Positions 46,465 to 55,630 are shown, counted from the stretch's first letter. The stretch: 64,000 nucleotides of DNA from Shewanella sp. SR44-3 (GCF_014163735.1 NZ_JACJDV010000001.1:294790-358789); one strand, 5' to 3'. Numbers and translations are program-made. The notes: a model not told the origin generated them from the sequence alone.

Positions 46465-47700
46465 TTAACTTTTAGGTAAACCTAAGGCATCAAAGGTACT
46501 TTGCCCTGGGTAACCATCGGCAATAAGTCCTTTACTGCGCTGAAACGCTTGTAATCCCGTGATAGAGTTTCGTCCAAGCACGCCATCGGGCTCACCCACA
46601 TCAAAGCCAAGCTGGTTTAACTTAGCTTGCATCGTTTTAATCACACTGCGATTGAACCTAGCTTGAATAGGGGCCGTGACTTTAAGCTCACTAGCACCGT
46701 TTATTCTGTCGGCTAAATGCCCAACTGAAATAGCATAAAACTCAGAGCGATTCCAACGCATAATCACATCAAAATTATGGTATCCCAAGAAGGCGGGGCC
46801 CGTATGGCCTGCTGGTAAGTACAATGCAGCCTGCATATCGGCAACGCTCAAAGGGGTATTATTAACCTGACGAATATCAAGGCTTGCCCATTTATCCAGC
46901 CCTAAGACATCCTTGCTGCCCAAATACTCATAAGTATAATTCTGAGGAATGATAACTTCCCTGCCCCAGCGCTCATTTGCCTTCCAACCCAAGCTTTGTA
47001 AAAAATTAGCCGCCGATGTTAGTCCATCTGCAACGCTATTCCACAAATCGACTTTACCGTCACCGTCACCATCAACGGCATAATTGGCATAAGTGGTGGG
47101 CATAAATTGCGTGTGCCCCATAGCGCCAGCCCAAGAACCGACCATATCACGGCTATTAAATTGATACTTTTGTTGTAACTTAAGGGCTTGCATCAACTCT
47201 GTCGTGAAATATTCAGCCCGTCTTGGATGACATGCTAAGGTCGCAAGGGAGTCTAATACTGGCATACTGCCTTTATAGCTACCAAAGTTAGTTTCTAAGC
47301 CCCAAAAGGCCAAAATATATTGCCCTGGTACACCATATTGCACCGTTAGTTGGTTAAGTAACTGGCGATGAATAGCAAAATACTTACGGCCCTGCTCGAC
47401 CCGCCAAGGGGTGACACGTTTGCCAAAGTAATCAGCAAAACTTGTGCTAAATTCTGGCTGCTGACCATCTAAAGCAATGACTTTATCCACATATTTAACC
47501 TGAGCTAAACTCGTGGTGATAATCTGCTCAGAAATCCCTTGCTGACGCGCCGTATCTTGCAGCTTAATCACGCACTGAGAAAACTCATCCCCCCCAGCAA
47601 ATGCACTGCTGCTTGTCATCAAGATTGCAGAAACACTGCCAAAACCTAAACCCAACCAGAGCGCTAAACGCTGGTGGAATACACTTTTAAAACCCGCCAT
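46465..47700 (-). CDS. MltB-type lytic murein transglycosylase with PG-binding domain
   Basis: A 411-residue periplasmic enzyme with signal peptide (cleavage near SSSAFA). The SLT_2 catalytic domain has the acid Glu in FWGLETNFGSYKG and the AMGHTQFMPTTYANYAVDGDGDG segment. A C-terminal peptidoglycan-binding domain_1 (about 350-405; LNQLGFDVGEPDGVLGRNS) follows. The length and domain order fit the MltB_2 subfamily. ATG 47700 gives the signal peptide; no ribosome site is obvious. Confidence 0.92.
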   Translation of the reverse strand: MAGFKSVFHQRLALWLGLGFGSVSAILMTSSSAFAGGDEFSQCVIKLQDTARQQGISEQIITTSLAQVKYVDKVIALDGQQPEFSTSFADYFGKRVTPWRVEQGRKYFAIHRQLLNQLTVQYGVPGQYILAFWGLETNFGSYKGSMPVLDSLATLACHPRRAEYFTTELMQALKLQQKYQFNSRDMVGSWAGAMGHTQFMPTTYANYAVDGDGDGKVDLWNSVADGLTSAANFLQSLGWKANERWGREVIIPQNYTYEYLGSKDVLGLDKWASLDIRQVNNTPLSVADMQAALYLPAGHTGPAFLGYHNFDVIMRWNRSEFYAISVGHLADRINGASELKVTAPIQARFNRSVIKTMQAKLNQLGFDVGEPDGVLGRNSITGLQAFQRSKGLIADGYPGQSTFDALGLPKS

Positions 47701-47825
47701 TTCACTACTACTTTTGATAACTAGCCCAATGCCAGTATCCTGACTGATAGTCCATAAGGAAACAAGCCTAGCCATAATCAAAAGCATGAATTTTGTTCCA
47801 AAAAAATCTCAAATGAATAAAAACC

Positions 47826-47853
47826 TTGGACTTATTCTGGCATACCGTATAAT
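47826..47853 (+). promoter_or_regulatory. Sigma70 promoter of the DUF2750 gene
   Basis: TTGGAC (47826-47831) and TATAAT (47848-47853) with a 16-bp spacer, about 30 bp before the start codon. Confidence 0.65.
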
Positions 47854-47884
47854 AAAAAAATCCCTCTTATAGATGAGAATGAAC

Positions 47885-48244
47885 ATGACAGAACAAAATC
47901 CAGCATTAGCGAGCTTTATTGAAAATGTGAAGCAACATCAAGTCCTTTGGGGCCTACAAGATGAAACTGGTGAAGGTTGGGTCGTCTGTGATTCAGCTGA
48001 ATTTGAAGAAACCGATGTAATGCCATTATGGTCCAGTGAAACCGTTGCAGAAAGTCACTGCACTGAAGAGTGGGCCGATTACAAAACCGTCACCATTAGC
48101 CTTGATGAATTCTTGGAATACTGGGTCAGTGATTTAAATGATGATGGCGTATTGATCGGTATCGATTGGCAGAGCGATGAAGATTGCCTTGAAATTGATC
48201 CTATCGTATTAGCAAAAGAATTAGTCGACGTAGAAAAAGTATAA
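47885..48244 (+). CDS. DUF2750 protein
   Basis: A 119-residue, very acidic soluble protein. The C-terminal half (ISLDEFLEYWVSDLNDDGVLIGIDW) is the DUF2750 signature; function unknown, though related proteins are sometimes near immunity-type SUKH-like genes. Three in-frame ATGs (47873, 47879, 47885) are clustered; the last gives the usual N-terminus MTEQNPALASFIENV. Confidence 0.82.
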   Translation: MTEQNPALASFIENVKQHQVLWGLQDETGEGWVVCDSAEFEETDVMPLWSSETVAESHCTEEWADYKTVTISLDEFLEYWVSDLNDDGVLIGIDWQSDEDCLEIDPIVLAKELVDVEKV

Positions 48245-48264
48245 CCCTTTTACTGCATCGCAAC

Positions 48265-48322
48265 GAGCCGTTAGGCCTATCTTACACTAGTAACCATAGA
48301 GAGTAAGACAGCCTAACGACTC
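48265..48322. repeat. Long imperfect inverted repeat
   Basis: The left arm (48265-48285, GAG-cc-GTTAGGC...CTTAC) pairs with the right arm (48303-48322, GTAAG...GCCTAACG-a-CTC) around a 17-base loop. No T-tract. It may stabilise the DUF2750 mRNA end or be a small mobile-repeat remnant. Confidence 0.55.
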
Positions 48323-48394
48323 ATATTAATGCCTTCATTCTTAACGCTAGTTATTATCACACTATCATCCATGCCATTATCCATTTAAGAATTC

Positions 48395-49042
48395 ATGCCA
48401 AACCTTATCGATATTCCGTTCGACAAACGTCATCTTTGTTGGTTTTGTGAAGAGCCCAGTCATCTAGATTTTGATTATTATCGGCAATCACATTGTCCTC
48501 ACCCTTCACTTTCAGTCCCTAGCTGTAAAGAATGTGCCTCATTAGCCAAACAAAATACCCTGACTTCCATTTGGGAATGCCGCGTGGCCGTAAAAGATGG
48601 CTTAATGCGTATTTATCAGAAAGATCTCGCCATTGGTATCAATTGGACTGAAGAAGAGTTAGCCGAGTCTGAGTTTGAATGTATGGTATTTGCTGGCTTT
48701 AAGAAAAGCGCTTGGTTTATGTACCAAGTCGCAAGAGACAGAGTCAATGCCCAAGGCTGGCCTTTGGGTTTAGATGGCGTATTACTGGATCAAGAATCTG
48801 ACGGCCCAAGCCAAACACTGTTTAAATTTGATGGTGTGTCTTACCCTTCACTCTTGCATGCAATTAAGCACTATAGCCAAGTGATGGCACTGGATAAGGC
48901 ATTTTTACAAGAAATAGTGAGCTTACTTGGGCGAGATAAATTCTCCCAGTCGGTTAAGATTGCCAGACTCAATATTGGCATTACGCAAGGGAAACAAAGG
49001 CAAATTATCAACGACCTGATGAGTGAATTAGACCAACACTAA
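48395..49042 (+). CDS. Cys-rich protein of unknown function
   Basis: A 215-residue soluble protein. The N-terminal 50 residues contain a likely zinc-binding cluster: CWFC (about 15-18), HCPHP (about 33-37) and SCKEC (about 43-47). The rest is mixed alpha/beta with no motif I recognise; the final third (LLGRDKFSQSVKIARLNIGITQGKQRQIINDLMSEL) is helical. It may bind nucleic acid or protein through the zinc ribbon, which is speculation. Confidence 0.75.
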   Translation: MPNLIDIPFDKRHLCWFCEEPSHLDFDYYRQSHCPHPSLSVPSCKECASLAKQNTLTSIWECRVAVKDGLMRIYQKDLAIGINWTEEELAESEFECMVFAGFKKSAWFMYQVARDRVNAQGWPLGLDGVLLDQESDGPSQTLFKFDGVSYPSLLHAIKHYSQVMALDKAFLQEIVSLLGRDKFSQSVKIARLNIGITQGKQRQIINDLMSELDQH

Positions 49043-49066
49043 GTTCACTCGATATTTTTAGCGGCA

Positions 49067-49111
49067 CCTTCATACATATCTATACACAGCTTAGCGGTAG
49101 AAGTATGAAGG
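49067..49111. repeat. Inverted repeat between convergent genes
   Basis: CCTTCATAC (49067-49075) is perfectly inverted as GTATGAAGG (49103-49111) with a 27-base loop. It is possibly a terminator for the convergent Cys-rich gene and cheV, but has no T-tract. Confidence 0.4.
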
Positions 49112-49131
49112 AATGGCATTTAGGTGGAGTG

Positions 49132-50073
49132 TTACCCCAATAATTGACGTAAGCGCGTCTGGACGACACCGACTAACAAGTCCGGTTGGAATTTTGAAAT
49201 AAACTGATCGCAGCCCACTTTTTCCACCATTGCATTGTTAAAACTGCCACTTAATGAAGTATTAAGGGTGATATAAAGCGATGCCATTCGCGGATCGGCC
49301 CGCACTTCAGAAGTGAGCTTATAGCCATCCATTTCTGGCATTTCAGCGTCAGTTATCATCATCAGCAACTCTTTGGTGACATCTTTACCTGCATCGCTCC
49401 ACGACTTTAATAAATTAAGTGCTTGCAAGCCATCGGATGCTTCGATGATCTCTATGCCCAACTGCGCCAGAGTCTCGCGCACCTGACGTCTGGCCGTTGA
49501 TGAATCGTCAACAATAAGCACTTTACGCCCAGGCATTTCAGGTGCCAAAGTCTCATCGAGCACACCTGCTGAGAGACGAATATCATAATTAATGATTTCA
49601 GCGAGTACTTTTTCCACATCAATAATAGACACTAGCTGTGAATGACCTTGCTCTTCAAGCCGGGTAATGGCTGTCAGGTAATTATGCGCTCCTGCGGTTT
49701 TCGGTGGCGGCATAATATCGCCCCAGGTCAAATTAACAATATGCTCAACCTTACCCACAAGAAAACCCTGAATACTGCGGTTGTACTCTGTGATAATAAG
49801 ATTTGAATCAGCCGTAATTGGCATTTGAGAGAAACCTATTGCACCACGAAGGTTAATCACAGGAATAGATTGACCACGAATATTAGCAACACCTGCAATA
49901 TTTGGATGACTGCCTGGCATAGCGTTAAGGGACGGCAATTTAACCACTTCCTTGACTTTGAATACGTTAATGGCGAAAAGTTGTGTCGAGTTAATCCTAA
50001 AGAGCAAAAGTTCTAGACGGTTTTCACCCACTAGATTCGTTCGTTGATCGACAGTGTCTAACACTTTTTTCAT
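49132..50073 (-). CDS. cheV: CheV, CheW-receiver chemotaxis coupling protein
   Basis: A 313-residue protein. An N-terminal CheW-like domain (about 15-165; INVFKVKEVVKLP, NIRGQSIPVINL) is followed by a response-regulator receiver (about 185-305; VLIVDDSSTARRQVRETL). The phospho-acceptor Asp is in MMITDAEMPEMDGY and the conserved Lys in FISKFQPD. It couples chemoreceptors to CheA and provides phosphorylation-dependent adaptation. It stands alone, away from other che genes, but 33 kb from the Cache receptor. Confidence 0.95.
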   Translation of the reverse strand: MKKVLDTVDQRTNLVGENRLELLLFRINSTQLFAINVFKVKEVVKLPSLNAMPGSHPNIAGVANIRGQSIPVINLRGAIGFSQMPITADSNLIITEYNRSIQGFLVGKVEHIVNLTWGDIMPPPKTAGAHNYLTAITRLEEQGHSQLVSIIDVEKVLAEIINYDIRLSAGVLDETLAPEMPGRKVLIVDDSSTARRQVRETLAQLGIEIIEASDGLQALNLLKSWSDAGKDVTKELLMMITDAEMPEMDGYKLTSEVRADPRMASLYITLNTSLSGSFNNAMVEKVGCDQFISKFQPDLLVGVVQTRLRQLLG

Positions 50074-50440
50074 AACTCAGCGTCTCTTTCTAAACTTAAG
50101 CATCTATTTAATAACTAAATTATAAGGGCAAAAATACTAATTTTTGTAATTTAGTTCTAATTTTTTACACATCGCTGACATTTATATTAAAAAACCTATA
50201 GTTAATCAGGGATTAGTCATGGTTTTAGCAGAATATTAAATATTCACTATGGGTACCTTTTTGTGGTTAAATTGAAAAACTTGCCAACTAATTAAAAATA
50301 ATGCTTGCCATGGAATGAAAACTATCGCATTATCTTCGAAGATTTAAGATACCTTGTCATTTCTGTTTACCCTCCTGTTAGTCACAACTACACGCAGTAA
50401 ACCCAATACAAGTTAGCCACACGCTTTTAGTAGCTATCAA
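50074..50440. other. AT-rich intergenic region upstream of cheV
   Basis: A 367-bp stretch of very AT-rich sequence. I see no ORF, repeat or clear promoter. Confidence 0.4.
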
Positions 50441-50698
50441 TCAAGCGATTACGCTTTTTATATTGCTATTTTTCGCGAGTCTCAAAGTGTTGAATGTAAC
50501 CTCATAAATAGTTAACTCAACATTTGTGGTACTAATGCCTGCTTTTGTCATCAAGCTGTCATTTATTACTGTTGTTATAGCATTATCAGCTCCCTTGATT
50601 TGGCGACAAAAAGTCACTTCATCAATGGAAGTTGAGCCTAAATCTAGCGACTTAGATAAATAAGTCTTGCCAGATGTAAATGAAATGTTATAAAACAA
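50441..50698 (-). CDS. Hypothetical 85-residue protein, start uncertain
   Basis: The frame is open for 90 codons but its only early start is TTG at 50698, without a ribosome site, and an in-frame TAG lies five codons further upstream. The translation (ISFTSGKTYL, VTFCRQIKGADNAI, VELTIYEVTFNTL) has a protein-like alternation of residues, suggesting a real or recently truncated gene. No family recognised. An opposing 41-codon frame on the plus strand (50535-50660) encodes a hydrophobic peptide, so the coding strand is not certain. Confidence 0.3.
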   Translation of the reverse strand: MFYNISFTSGKTYLSKSLDLGSTSIDEVTFCRQIKGADNAITTVINDSLMTKAGISTTNVELTIYEVTFNTLRLAKNSNIKSVIA

Positions 50699-50838
50699 GA
50701 CTTGCTTAAACTATGAGTTATGAGCTAGATTAAATCACTGAAATGTAAATCTTTCGCAACACTACCAACTGCTAAGGATCCATATTGTTAAAATTTTCTC
50801 ACCTAAGGGTGAACACGCAAACTTAAGGAGTGTGGCCT

Positions 50839-51012
50839 ATGTCATACAATATAAACGGACATGAAATTACTGTTAACTTCCCTGTTAATTCGATTTCGTC
50901 AAACAAAAACTCAATTGCCTTCAGCGACAGCCAAGGCAAATATATGCAAACCTTTTCAAAGCGCATTGAAGCACTTAACTTTATGAAATGGTTGCTATCT
51001 ACCAATAAATAA
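50839..51012 (+). CDS. Small hypothetical protein (57 residues)
   Basis: The ATG at 50839 is preceded by AAGGAG at 8 bases, one of the best ribosome sites in the region. The protein (MSYNINGHEITVNF..., ALNFMKWLLSTNK) has a beta-strand-like beginning, a Ser/Asn-rich middle and a C-terminal helix. No signal peptide. Family unknown; I trust it mainly for its start signal and codon pattern. Confidence 0.6.
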   Translation: MSYNINGHEITVNFPVNSISSNKNSIAFSDSQGKYMQTFSKRIEALNFMKWLLSTNK

Positions 51013-51171
51013 TCCGTTAACGCGACCGCGTTACTCAATTGCTCTGTTACTGCATAAACACCGCTTCTCGGTATTCCCACTCACATTTACCGAATGTTTA
51101 TGAGAACAGAGCAAATTGAATTAGCTCACTGATCATCTTTGCTCTCCCTCCAATCTGTAACAATACTCAAA

Positions 51172-52209
51172 TTAGGCTTGTGGATACTTACGCTGATAGC
51201 GGCCAAGCATACTTGGGTTACCTAGTACGCCACCTTGATGTAGATAAAGTATGGTGTCTTTAGGGGTGTATTGATGTTGCAGCGCTTGCTCTAATACCAA
51301 AAAACCAATGGGATCGTATAAAAGTTCAAACTCAATACCAGCCTTGCACACCCGTTGCCAAATGCGATAACAATCAAGATAGAGTTTGCCAAAGTGATAC
51401 TTTTTCCCCGTATTTAAAATCTTGGGATAATGGCTAAGCTGTGGACATAACTGTGTAAACTGCGCTAACAGATATTCATCTCCTCCCACACAGCTACAGG
51501 TATGAACCTCGATATGAAGCCCTTGCCTTGATGCGTTTCGATTAAAATATTGTTGTAAATACACCGCCGTGGTCCCCGTACCTGAGGGAAAGAACACGAT
51601 CAGCCGCTCAAGTTGTTGTGCTATGGTCCATTGCAGTATTTCCTCAGCTAATGTCTCAACACCTTCTTGAGCGTATTCACAACGCCCACCTTCGGGAATA
51701 AACAACTCATACTCTTGAGCTTGTGCTGCCAGTTGCGCCATAAAGGTTTCAAGTTTAGGTAAGGGATTGGCCTGCGCGCCACACTCAATAACGCCATCGA
51801 TGCCTACTAGGTACTGGGTCACCGCTGCCATCACAGGGGCATCTTCTGGTACAGTACCGTCCTGAAATCCATCAAAAAGCCTATCTAACGGGATAATATT
51901 CGCGCCGCTCTCTAATGCTGCCAGATAATTACCTTGAGGGTGCTTTAGTAAATAATCACTAATATGGCTAACATAATAATCAAACTTCCAGCCCTTTAAC
52001 TTAGCCAGCACCGCAAGAGAAAATAAAGAGTTCGCTTGGGCCGAGCCATAACCCACAAGCTTAGTGATGTTGGGAAACTCGTGAGTTAAAAAATACTGAA
52101 ACTTACGGGCTTTGTTGCCACTAAATTGTGGATGAATGAGATCGTCTCGTTTCACGTAGATCCGTCGACCTGAAAAATCAATTTCTTGCACTTGTGTTAC
52201 CGCAAACAT
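51172..52209 (-). CDS. ACC deaminase / D-cysteine desulfhydrase family PLP enzyme
   Basis: A 345-residue fold-type II PLP enzyme. The PLP lysine is in the motif FSGNKARKFQYF, preceded by YVKRDDLIHP, both hallmarks of the ACC deaminase/DcyD family. The phosphate-binding loop is FPSGTGTTAVYL. D-cysteine desulfhydrase or a related deaminase activity is more likely than ACC breakdown in a non-plant bacterium. AAGG lies before the ATG. It is monocistronic. Confidence 0.85.
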   Translation of the reverse strand: MFAVTQVQEIDFSGRRIYVKRDDLIHPQFSGNKARKFQYFLTHEFPNITKLVGYGSAQANSLFSLAVLAKLKGWKFDYYVSHISDYLLKHPQGNYLAALESGANIIPLDRLFDGFQDGTVPEDAPVMAAVTQYLVGIDGVIECGAQANPLPKLETFMAQLAAQAQEYELFIPEGGRCEYAQEGVETLAEEILQWTIAQQLERLIVFFPSGTGTTAVYLQQYFNRNASRQGLHIEVHTCSCVGGDEYLLAQFTQLCPQLSHYPKILNTGKKYHFGKLYLDCYRIWQRVCKAGIEFELLYDPIGFLVLEQALQHQYTPKDTILYLHQGGVLGNPSMLGRYQRKYPQA

Positions 52210-52397
52210 AGAAAGCCTTAATTATCATCCAATGGTCATTTTAACTATTTATTCCGTAAAACACTCACATATTAGGTTCATCAATCTAACAACGGAAGCC
52301 AACAAGTGACTAACGACATTAAAATCAACGATTTACAAGTTGGCATGATATTCGCTTGTTACGTTCATTAAATACCTAATAAATACTAAGGGGACTT

Positions 52398-52814
52398 ATG
52401 TCTGCACTGAGATTAATTTTTAACATTGCATGGTTTATTCTAGGTGGTTTCATTATGGGATTAGCCTGGTGGTTTGCTGGGATCTTGTGTTTTATCAGTA
52501 TTATCGGTATTCCGTTTGGCAGAGCCTGTTTTGTGATTGGTGAGCTGGCTTTCTGGCCCTTTGGCCAAGAGCAAGTTAACCGTAGGCAACTAACGGGAGT
52601 AGAGGATTTAGGCACCGGCGCCTTTGGCTTAGTCGGTAATATAGTGTGGTTTTTATTGTTCGGCATTTGGCTTGCCATAGGTCATTTAGTTCATGCTTTT
52701 GCCTGCGCTATCACCATTATAGGGATCCCCTTTGCACTGCAACACCTTAAACTTGCAGTATTGAGTTTGACTCCAATTGGGCAAACCATCATTACTAGGG
52801 ACGAGAGAAGCTAA
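52398..52814 (+). CDS. yccF: YccF inner membrane protein
   Basis: A 138-residue membrane protein with two copies of the YccF domain: each has a hydrophobic pair ending in a conserved IIGIPF motif (ISIIGIPFGRACF and ITIIGIPFALQHL). Function of the family is unknown. AAGGGG precedes the ATG. The nearest E. coli relative is similar in length. Confidence 0.92.
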   Translation: MSALRLIFNIAWFILGGFIMGLAWWFAGILCFISIIGIPFGRACFVIGELAFWPFGQEQVNRRQLTGVEDLGTGAFGLVGNIVWFLLFGIWLAIGHLVHAFACAITIIGIPFALQHLKLAVLSLTPIGQTIITRDERS

Positions 52815-52827
52815 CACTAAAGACGGA

Positions 52828-53607
52828 TCACGGCTTAAATAAGCGAGCAAAATGTCGCTTCATGTATTGTTCAAACAAGGACTCGATATCAAGATTGTCG
52901 AGTCCTTCATTTAAAGTATCACGCCAAAATAGGCCTTCAGGGCTATCATTAAACGCGACGTAAAGCCCTTTATTTTCGAGTAATTGACTGTTGGCACTGA
53001 GGGAGTGCTTTAGTTTATCCCCCGATGAGTTTTGCAGCAAATATTGAAACGTCAGTAAATCAATCACAGCACCATCGATACGTTTAGCCGCCACCTTGCG
53101 CAGATTTTGAATATCTGCGGTTACGCTTTCCGCTTCTTGAGTGCCATTTGCGATCATAAGGTCTAACTCTTTGATATTTTCATAACCATCCACAACCCCT
53201 AAAGAATAACGATTAAGATCTTTGACTTGCTGCCAGATTAAGGGATTATCCTTACGCTCAATCAAGCCTAGCGGGCTGGTGCCTATTTGGGTTGAAAATA
53301 AGTGCTCAGGGGTATTGTATTGATATTCTGGAAAGTAACCGTGGTAATTATTGCCTTTTTTCTCTGCCAAGCGCATGGCGCGATTCCAAGGATAAAAATC
53401 CACCTGTAGCTCATGCCCCATTGTCGCTAACGCTTGACGGACAATAAAAATACTCGCCCCTTGCTCGGGCAAGCTTTCCCCCGCAAAAGGGGGCCATTCT
53501 AATGAAGTCAGTGCCAAGGTTTTTGCATTTACTGAGTTATCCATAACTGTTAGCAATCCAAATAATGCGTACAGGGCAAACTTACTCACGTTGTAAACGC
53601 TTAGCAT
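52828..53607 (-). CDS. Periplasmic solute-binding protein, family 3-like
   Basis: A 259-residue exported protein with signal peptide (cleavage near SVNA). The mature part begins LALTSLEWPPFAGESLPEQGASIFIVRQAL, a classic SBP_bac_3 opening, with FYPWNRAMRLAEKKG and LGVVDGYEN as further family segments. No ABC permease or sensor gene is adjacent, so it may be a stand-alone ligand sensor, as common in this group. AAGGAG lies slightly far (12 bases) upstream of the ATG. Confidence 0.87.
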   Translation of the reverse strand: MLSVYNVSKFALYALFGLLTVMDNSVNAKTLALTSLEWPPFAGESLPEQGASIFIVRQALATMGHELQVDFYPWNRAMRLAEKKGNNYHGYFPEYQYNTPEHLFSTQIGTSPLGLIERKDNPLIWQQVKDLNRYSLGVVDGYENIKELDLMIANGTQEAESVTADIQNLRKVAAKRIDGAVIDLLTFQYLLQNSSGDKLKHSLSANSQLLENKGLYVAFNDSPEGLFWRDTLNEGLDNLDIESLFEQYMKRHFARLFKP

Positions 53608-53692
53608 TGATGGGTGGCTCCTTCATGATATAGTTGCTCGCAACATTGCTAAAACAGCAACTTGTACACAAGTATAGAACAAAGGAGTATTG

Positions 53693-54157
53693 GTGAACTA
53701 TTGGTTAATGAAGTCAGAGCCCCATGATTGCAGCATTGATGATATCAACATCCGCGCAGGACAAGCCTTAGCTTGGCAAGGGATCCGAAATTATCAGGCG
53801 CGCAATTTTTTACGTGACCAAGTGCACACTGGCGATAAGGTTTTTTTCTATCACTCCAGCTGCAAAGAACCTGGGATTGTGGGTATTGTAGAGGTGGTCA
53901 GTGATGCCAGTGCCGATCTTAGTGCCTTTGATAACACCTCGCCCTATTTCGATGCTAAATCCAACCCAGAAAAACCTAGATGGTATAGCGTTGATTTACT
54001 GTTTAGCCGTAAATTTTCCAAGGTTATCAGCCTCAAACAATTGAAAGCCGATCCTGCGCTTGCTGAAATGGTGCTGGTGGCAAAAGGCGCGCGCTTAAGC
54101 GTACAACCTGTAACAGCCAAAGAGTGGCAGCATATTATTGAACTTGCGGGCGAATAG
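53693..54157 (+). CDS. EVE domain protein
   Basis: A 154-residue protein of the EVE/PUA-like superfamily (NYWLMKSEPHDCSIDDI, WQGIRNYQARNFLRD, GDKVFFYHS, EPGIVGIVEVV). Such domains bind modified nucleotides in DNA or RNA. The start is GTG 53693, five bases after AGGAG; TTG 53690 would be too close. It converges with DUF4198, separated by a terminator. Confidence 0.92.
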   Translation: MNYWLMKSEPHDCSIDDINIRAGQALAWQGIRNYQARNFLRDQVHTGDKVFFYHSSCKEPGIVGIVEVVSDASADLSAFDNTSPYFDAKSNPEKPRWYSVDLLFSRKFSKVISLKQLKADPALAEMVLVAKGARLSVQPVTAKEWQHIIELAGE

Positions 54158-54163
54158 CCAAGC

Positions 54164-54198
54164 ACTAACTACTAACCATTAACCATTAACCACTAACA
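54164..54198. repeat. Heptamer array (AYTAACC x5)
   Basis: Five consecutive 7-base units: ACTAACT, ACTAACC, ATTAACC, ATTAACC, ACTAACA, just after the EVE gene stop. Related to the TTAACCA array at 63952. Confidence 0.85.
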
Positions 54199-54250
54199 TC
54201 AAGCATTCACTACATAAGCCGCAGTGTTAAGACTGCTGCCGAACACCCCA

Positions 54251-54284
54251 AAAAAAAGCCCTGCACATCTGTGCTAGGGCTTTT
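54251..54284. terminator. Bidirectional terminator
   Basis: AAAAGCCCT-GCAC / GTGC-T-AGGGCTTTT with one bulge, flanked by A and T runs. It serves the EVE gene and the convergent iron-type operon ending in DUF4198. Confidence 0.9.
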
Positions 54285-54311
54285 AATTAGCTGCTTTTAT
54301 TCAAGCAACAA

Positions 54312-55127
54312 TTAGTTAAGCACTGATTCAAAGGTAAGGAAGATTTGCCCGCTCACAGAATCTGCATCGGCATTGTTTGCCGTCTTAGTTTCATATTCTG
54401 CCATCAATAAATAACGGCCCGCCTCTTTTAAGTTAAATGTAATCACGCCCTTGCTATCACTGGTGAGCTTAAGGCTGTCTGGGTTATTGCGATAGCGCAC
54501 CCCTTCACGGATAATTTCAACCTTAACGCCAGCTTGAGCCTTGCCGTTAAACACAAATTTAAACTCTGCCTCCTCTCCTTGAGCAATATCAGAAGGGTGC
54601 GTTACCGGCACAAACTCAAGGCCTGAGTTTGTTAAAGGGAAGTTTTGTGTCGGTGAATTCAAGCTGATATAGCTTAAAATGCTGGCATAGGACGCCATGG
54701 TTTCAACCTCAGTCGCTCCTTTAGGTAACAAGGCCGCACGCTGAGTTTTATTTACCCCTCTAAGCCACTGTTTTTTCTGCTCGCCTTTTGGCAAAAAGCT
54801 TGTCCAGTAGGAGGCTTCGCCGCCCATTTTAAGCTGATAGGTACCGCTGTCTTCTAAATGAATATCCACAACGCTTTTACGGTGACCACGGTAACTGGAG
54901 CTTGGGAACACATCGGTGCCATCTGGCGCCGTGATGGTTAAGCGCTCGGCGCCCATAGGTTTGTCCACATTAAATACTTCATTAGATGCAGTCACATCCA
55001 CCATTACCCATTCGCCTTTATCATTAGACAAGGTGAAGTGACTGGGTAAAATCCAACGATTATGGGCACTGGCCTCAGTACAGATAAATAGCGCCATTGC
55101 GGCAAGGGTAATAGACTTAAATTTCAT
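54312..55127 (-). CDS. DUF4198 periplasmic protein
   Basis: A 271-residue exported protein with signal peptide (cleavage near EASA). It begins HNRWILPSHF, the DUF4198 hallmark, and has a C-terminal carbohydrate-binding-like beta domain (GKAQAGVKVEIIREG, GRYLLMAEYE). DUF4198 proteins are commonly found beside TonB-dependent receptors and metal uptake genes. It is the last gene of the TonB operon, 2 bp after DUF2271, with an AGGA site. Confidence 0.9.
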   Translation of the reverse strand: MKFKSITLAAMALFICTEASAHNRWILPSHFTLSNDKGEWVMVDVTASNEVFNVDKPMGAERLTITAPDGTDVFPSSSYRGHRKSVVDIHLEDSGTYQLKMGGEASYWTSFLPKGEQKKQWLRGVNKTQRAALLPKGATEVETMASYASILSYISLNSPTQNFPLTNSGLEFVPVTHPSDIAQGEEAEFKFVFNGKAQAGVKVEIIREGVRYRNNPDSLKLTSDSKGVITFNLKEAGRYLLMAEYETKTANNADADSVSGQIFLTFESVLN

Positions 55128-55129
55128 GA

Positions 55130-55630
55130 TTATTCCTTTATATAAAAGTGTGATTGAGCCATTTCTGGGTTTGAAGCTAAGGTAAAACTGTGTTCCTTGC
55201 CATCAAGTTCAAAGTCTTGCTTGGTAATAGCGCGGCCGCCATTTTCCCGCACCACTTCAATGTGCAGCACATAATGCCCTGGAGCTAACGGCTGTTGTTT
55301 ATCGTTTAACGCCTTGATCTTGAGTTGATATTGCCCTGCAGCGCGGGTCGCTGAAGTCATCGCATCCACAAGGGCTTGATCTTTACGGCCCACTTTTCGC
55401 CACCAGCGGCGAATGTCTTTAAGCCACTTAGCCCCTTCACGCCACAAGGCGATAGTGCGCACGCTTTGACCTTTGCTGTCTTCTATCCATACCGCCACAT
55501 AGGGGTTATGGTACTCGCCGCTTTGCACGGGTAAATTAAGGGATAGCTTAAGCTCGGCGGCCTGCTCACTGGCATTCGCATTGCTGCTCATAAGCCCCAC
55601 TAAACACAATAAAAAAGCGATTTTCTTCAT
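55130..55630 (-). CDS. DUF2271 periplasmic protein
   Basis: A 166-residue exported protein with signal peptide (MKKIAFLLCLVGLMSSNANA). PYVAVWIEDSKGQSVRTIALWREGAKWLKDIRRWWR is the DUF2271 signature; family members occur with PepSY and DUF4198 proteins in TonB receptor loci. The function is not established; periplasmic handling of an imported iron compound is a guess from context. ATG 55630 has GAGG at 7 bases. Confidence 0.9.
   Translation of the reverse strand: MKKIAFLLCLVGLMSSNANASEQAAELKLSLNLPVQSGEYHNPYVAVWIEDSKGQSVRTIALWREGAKWLKDIRRWWRKVGRKDQALVDAMTSATRAAGQYQLKIKALNDKQQPLAPGHYVLHIEVVRENGGRAITKQDFELDGKEHSFTLASNPEMAQSHFYIKE

Noticed and set aside
50823..51080. 85-codon minus-strand ORF
   Set aside because: Antisense to the 57-residue gene, which has a strong AAGGAG site; composition looks like a shadow frame.
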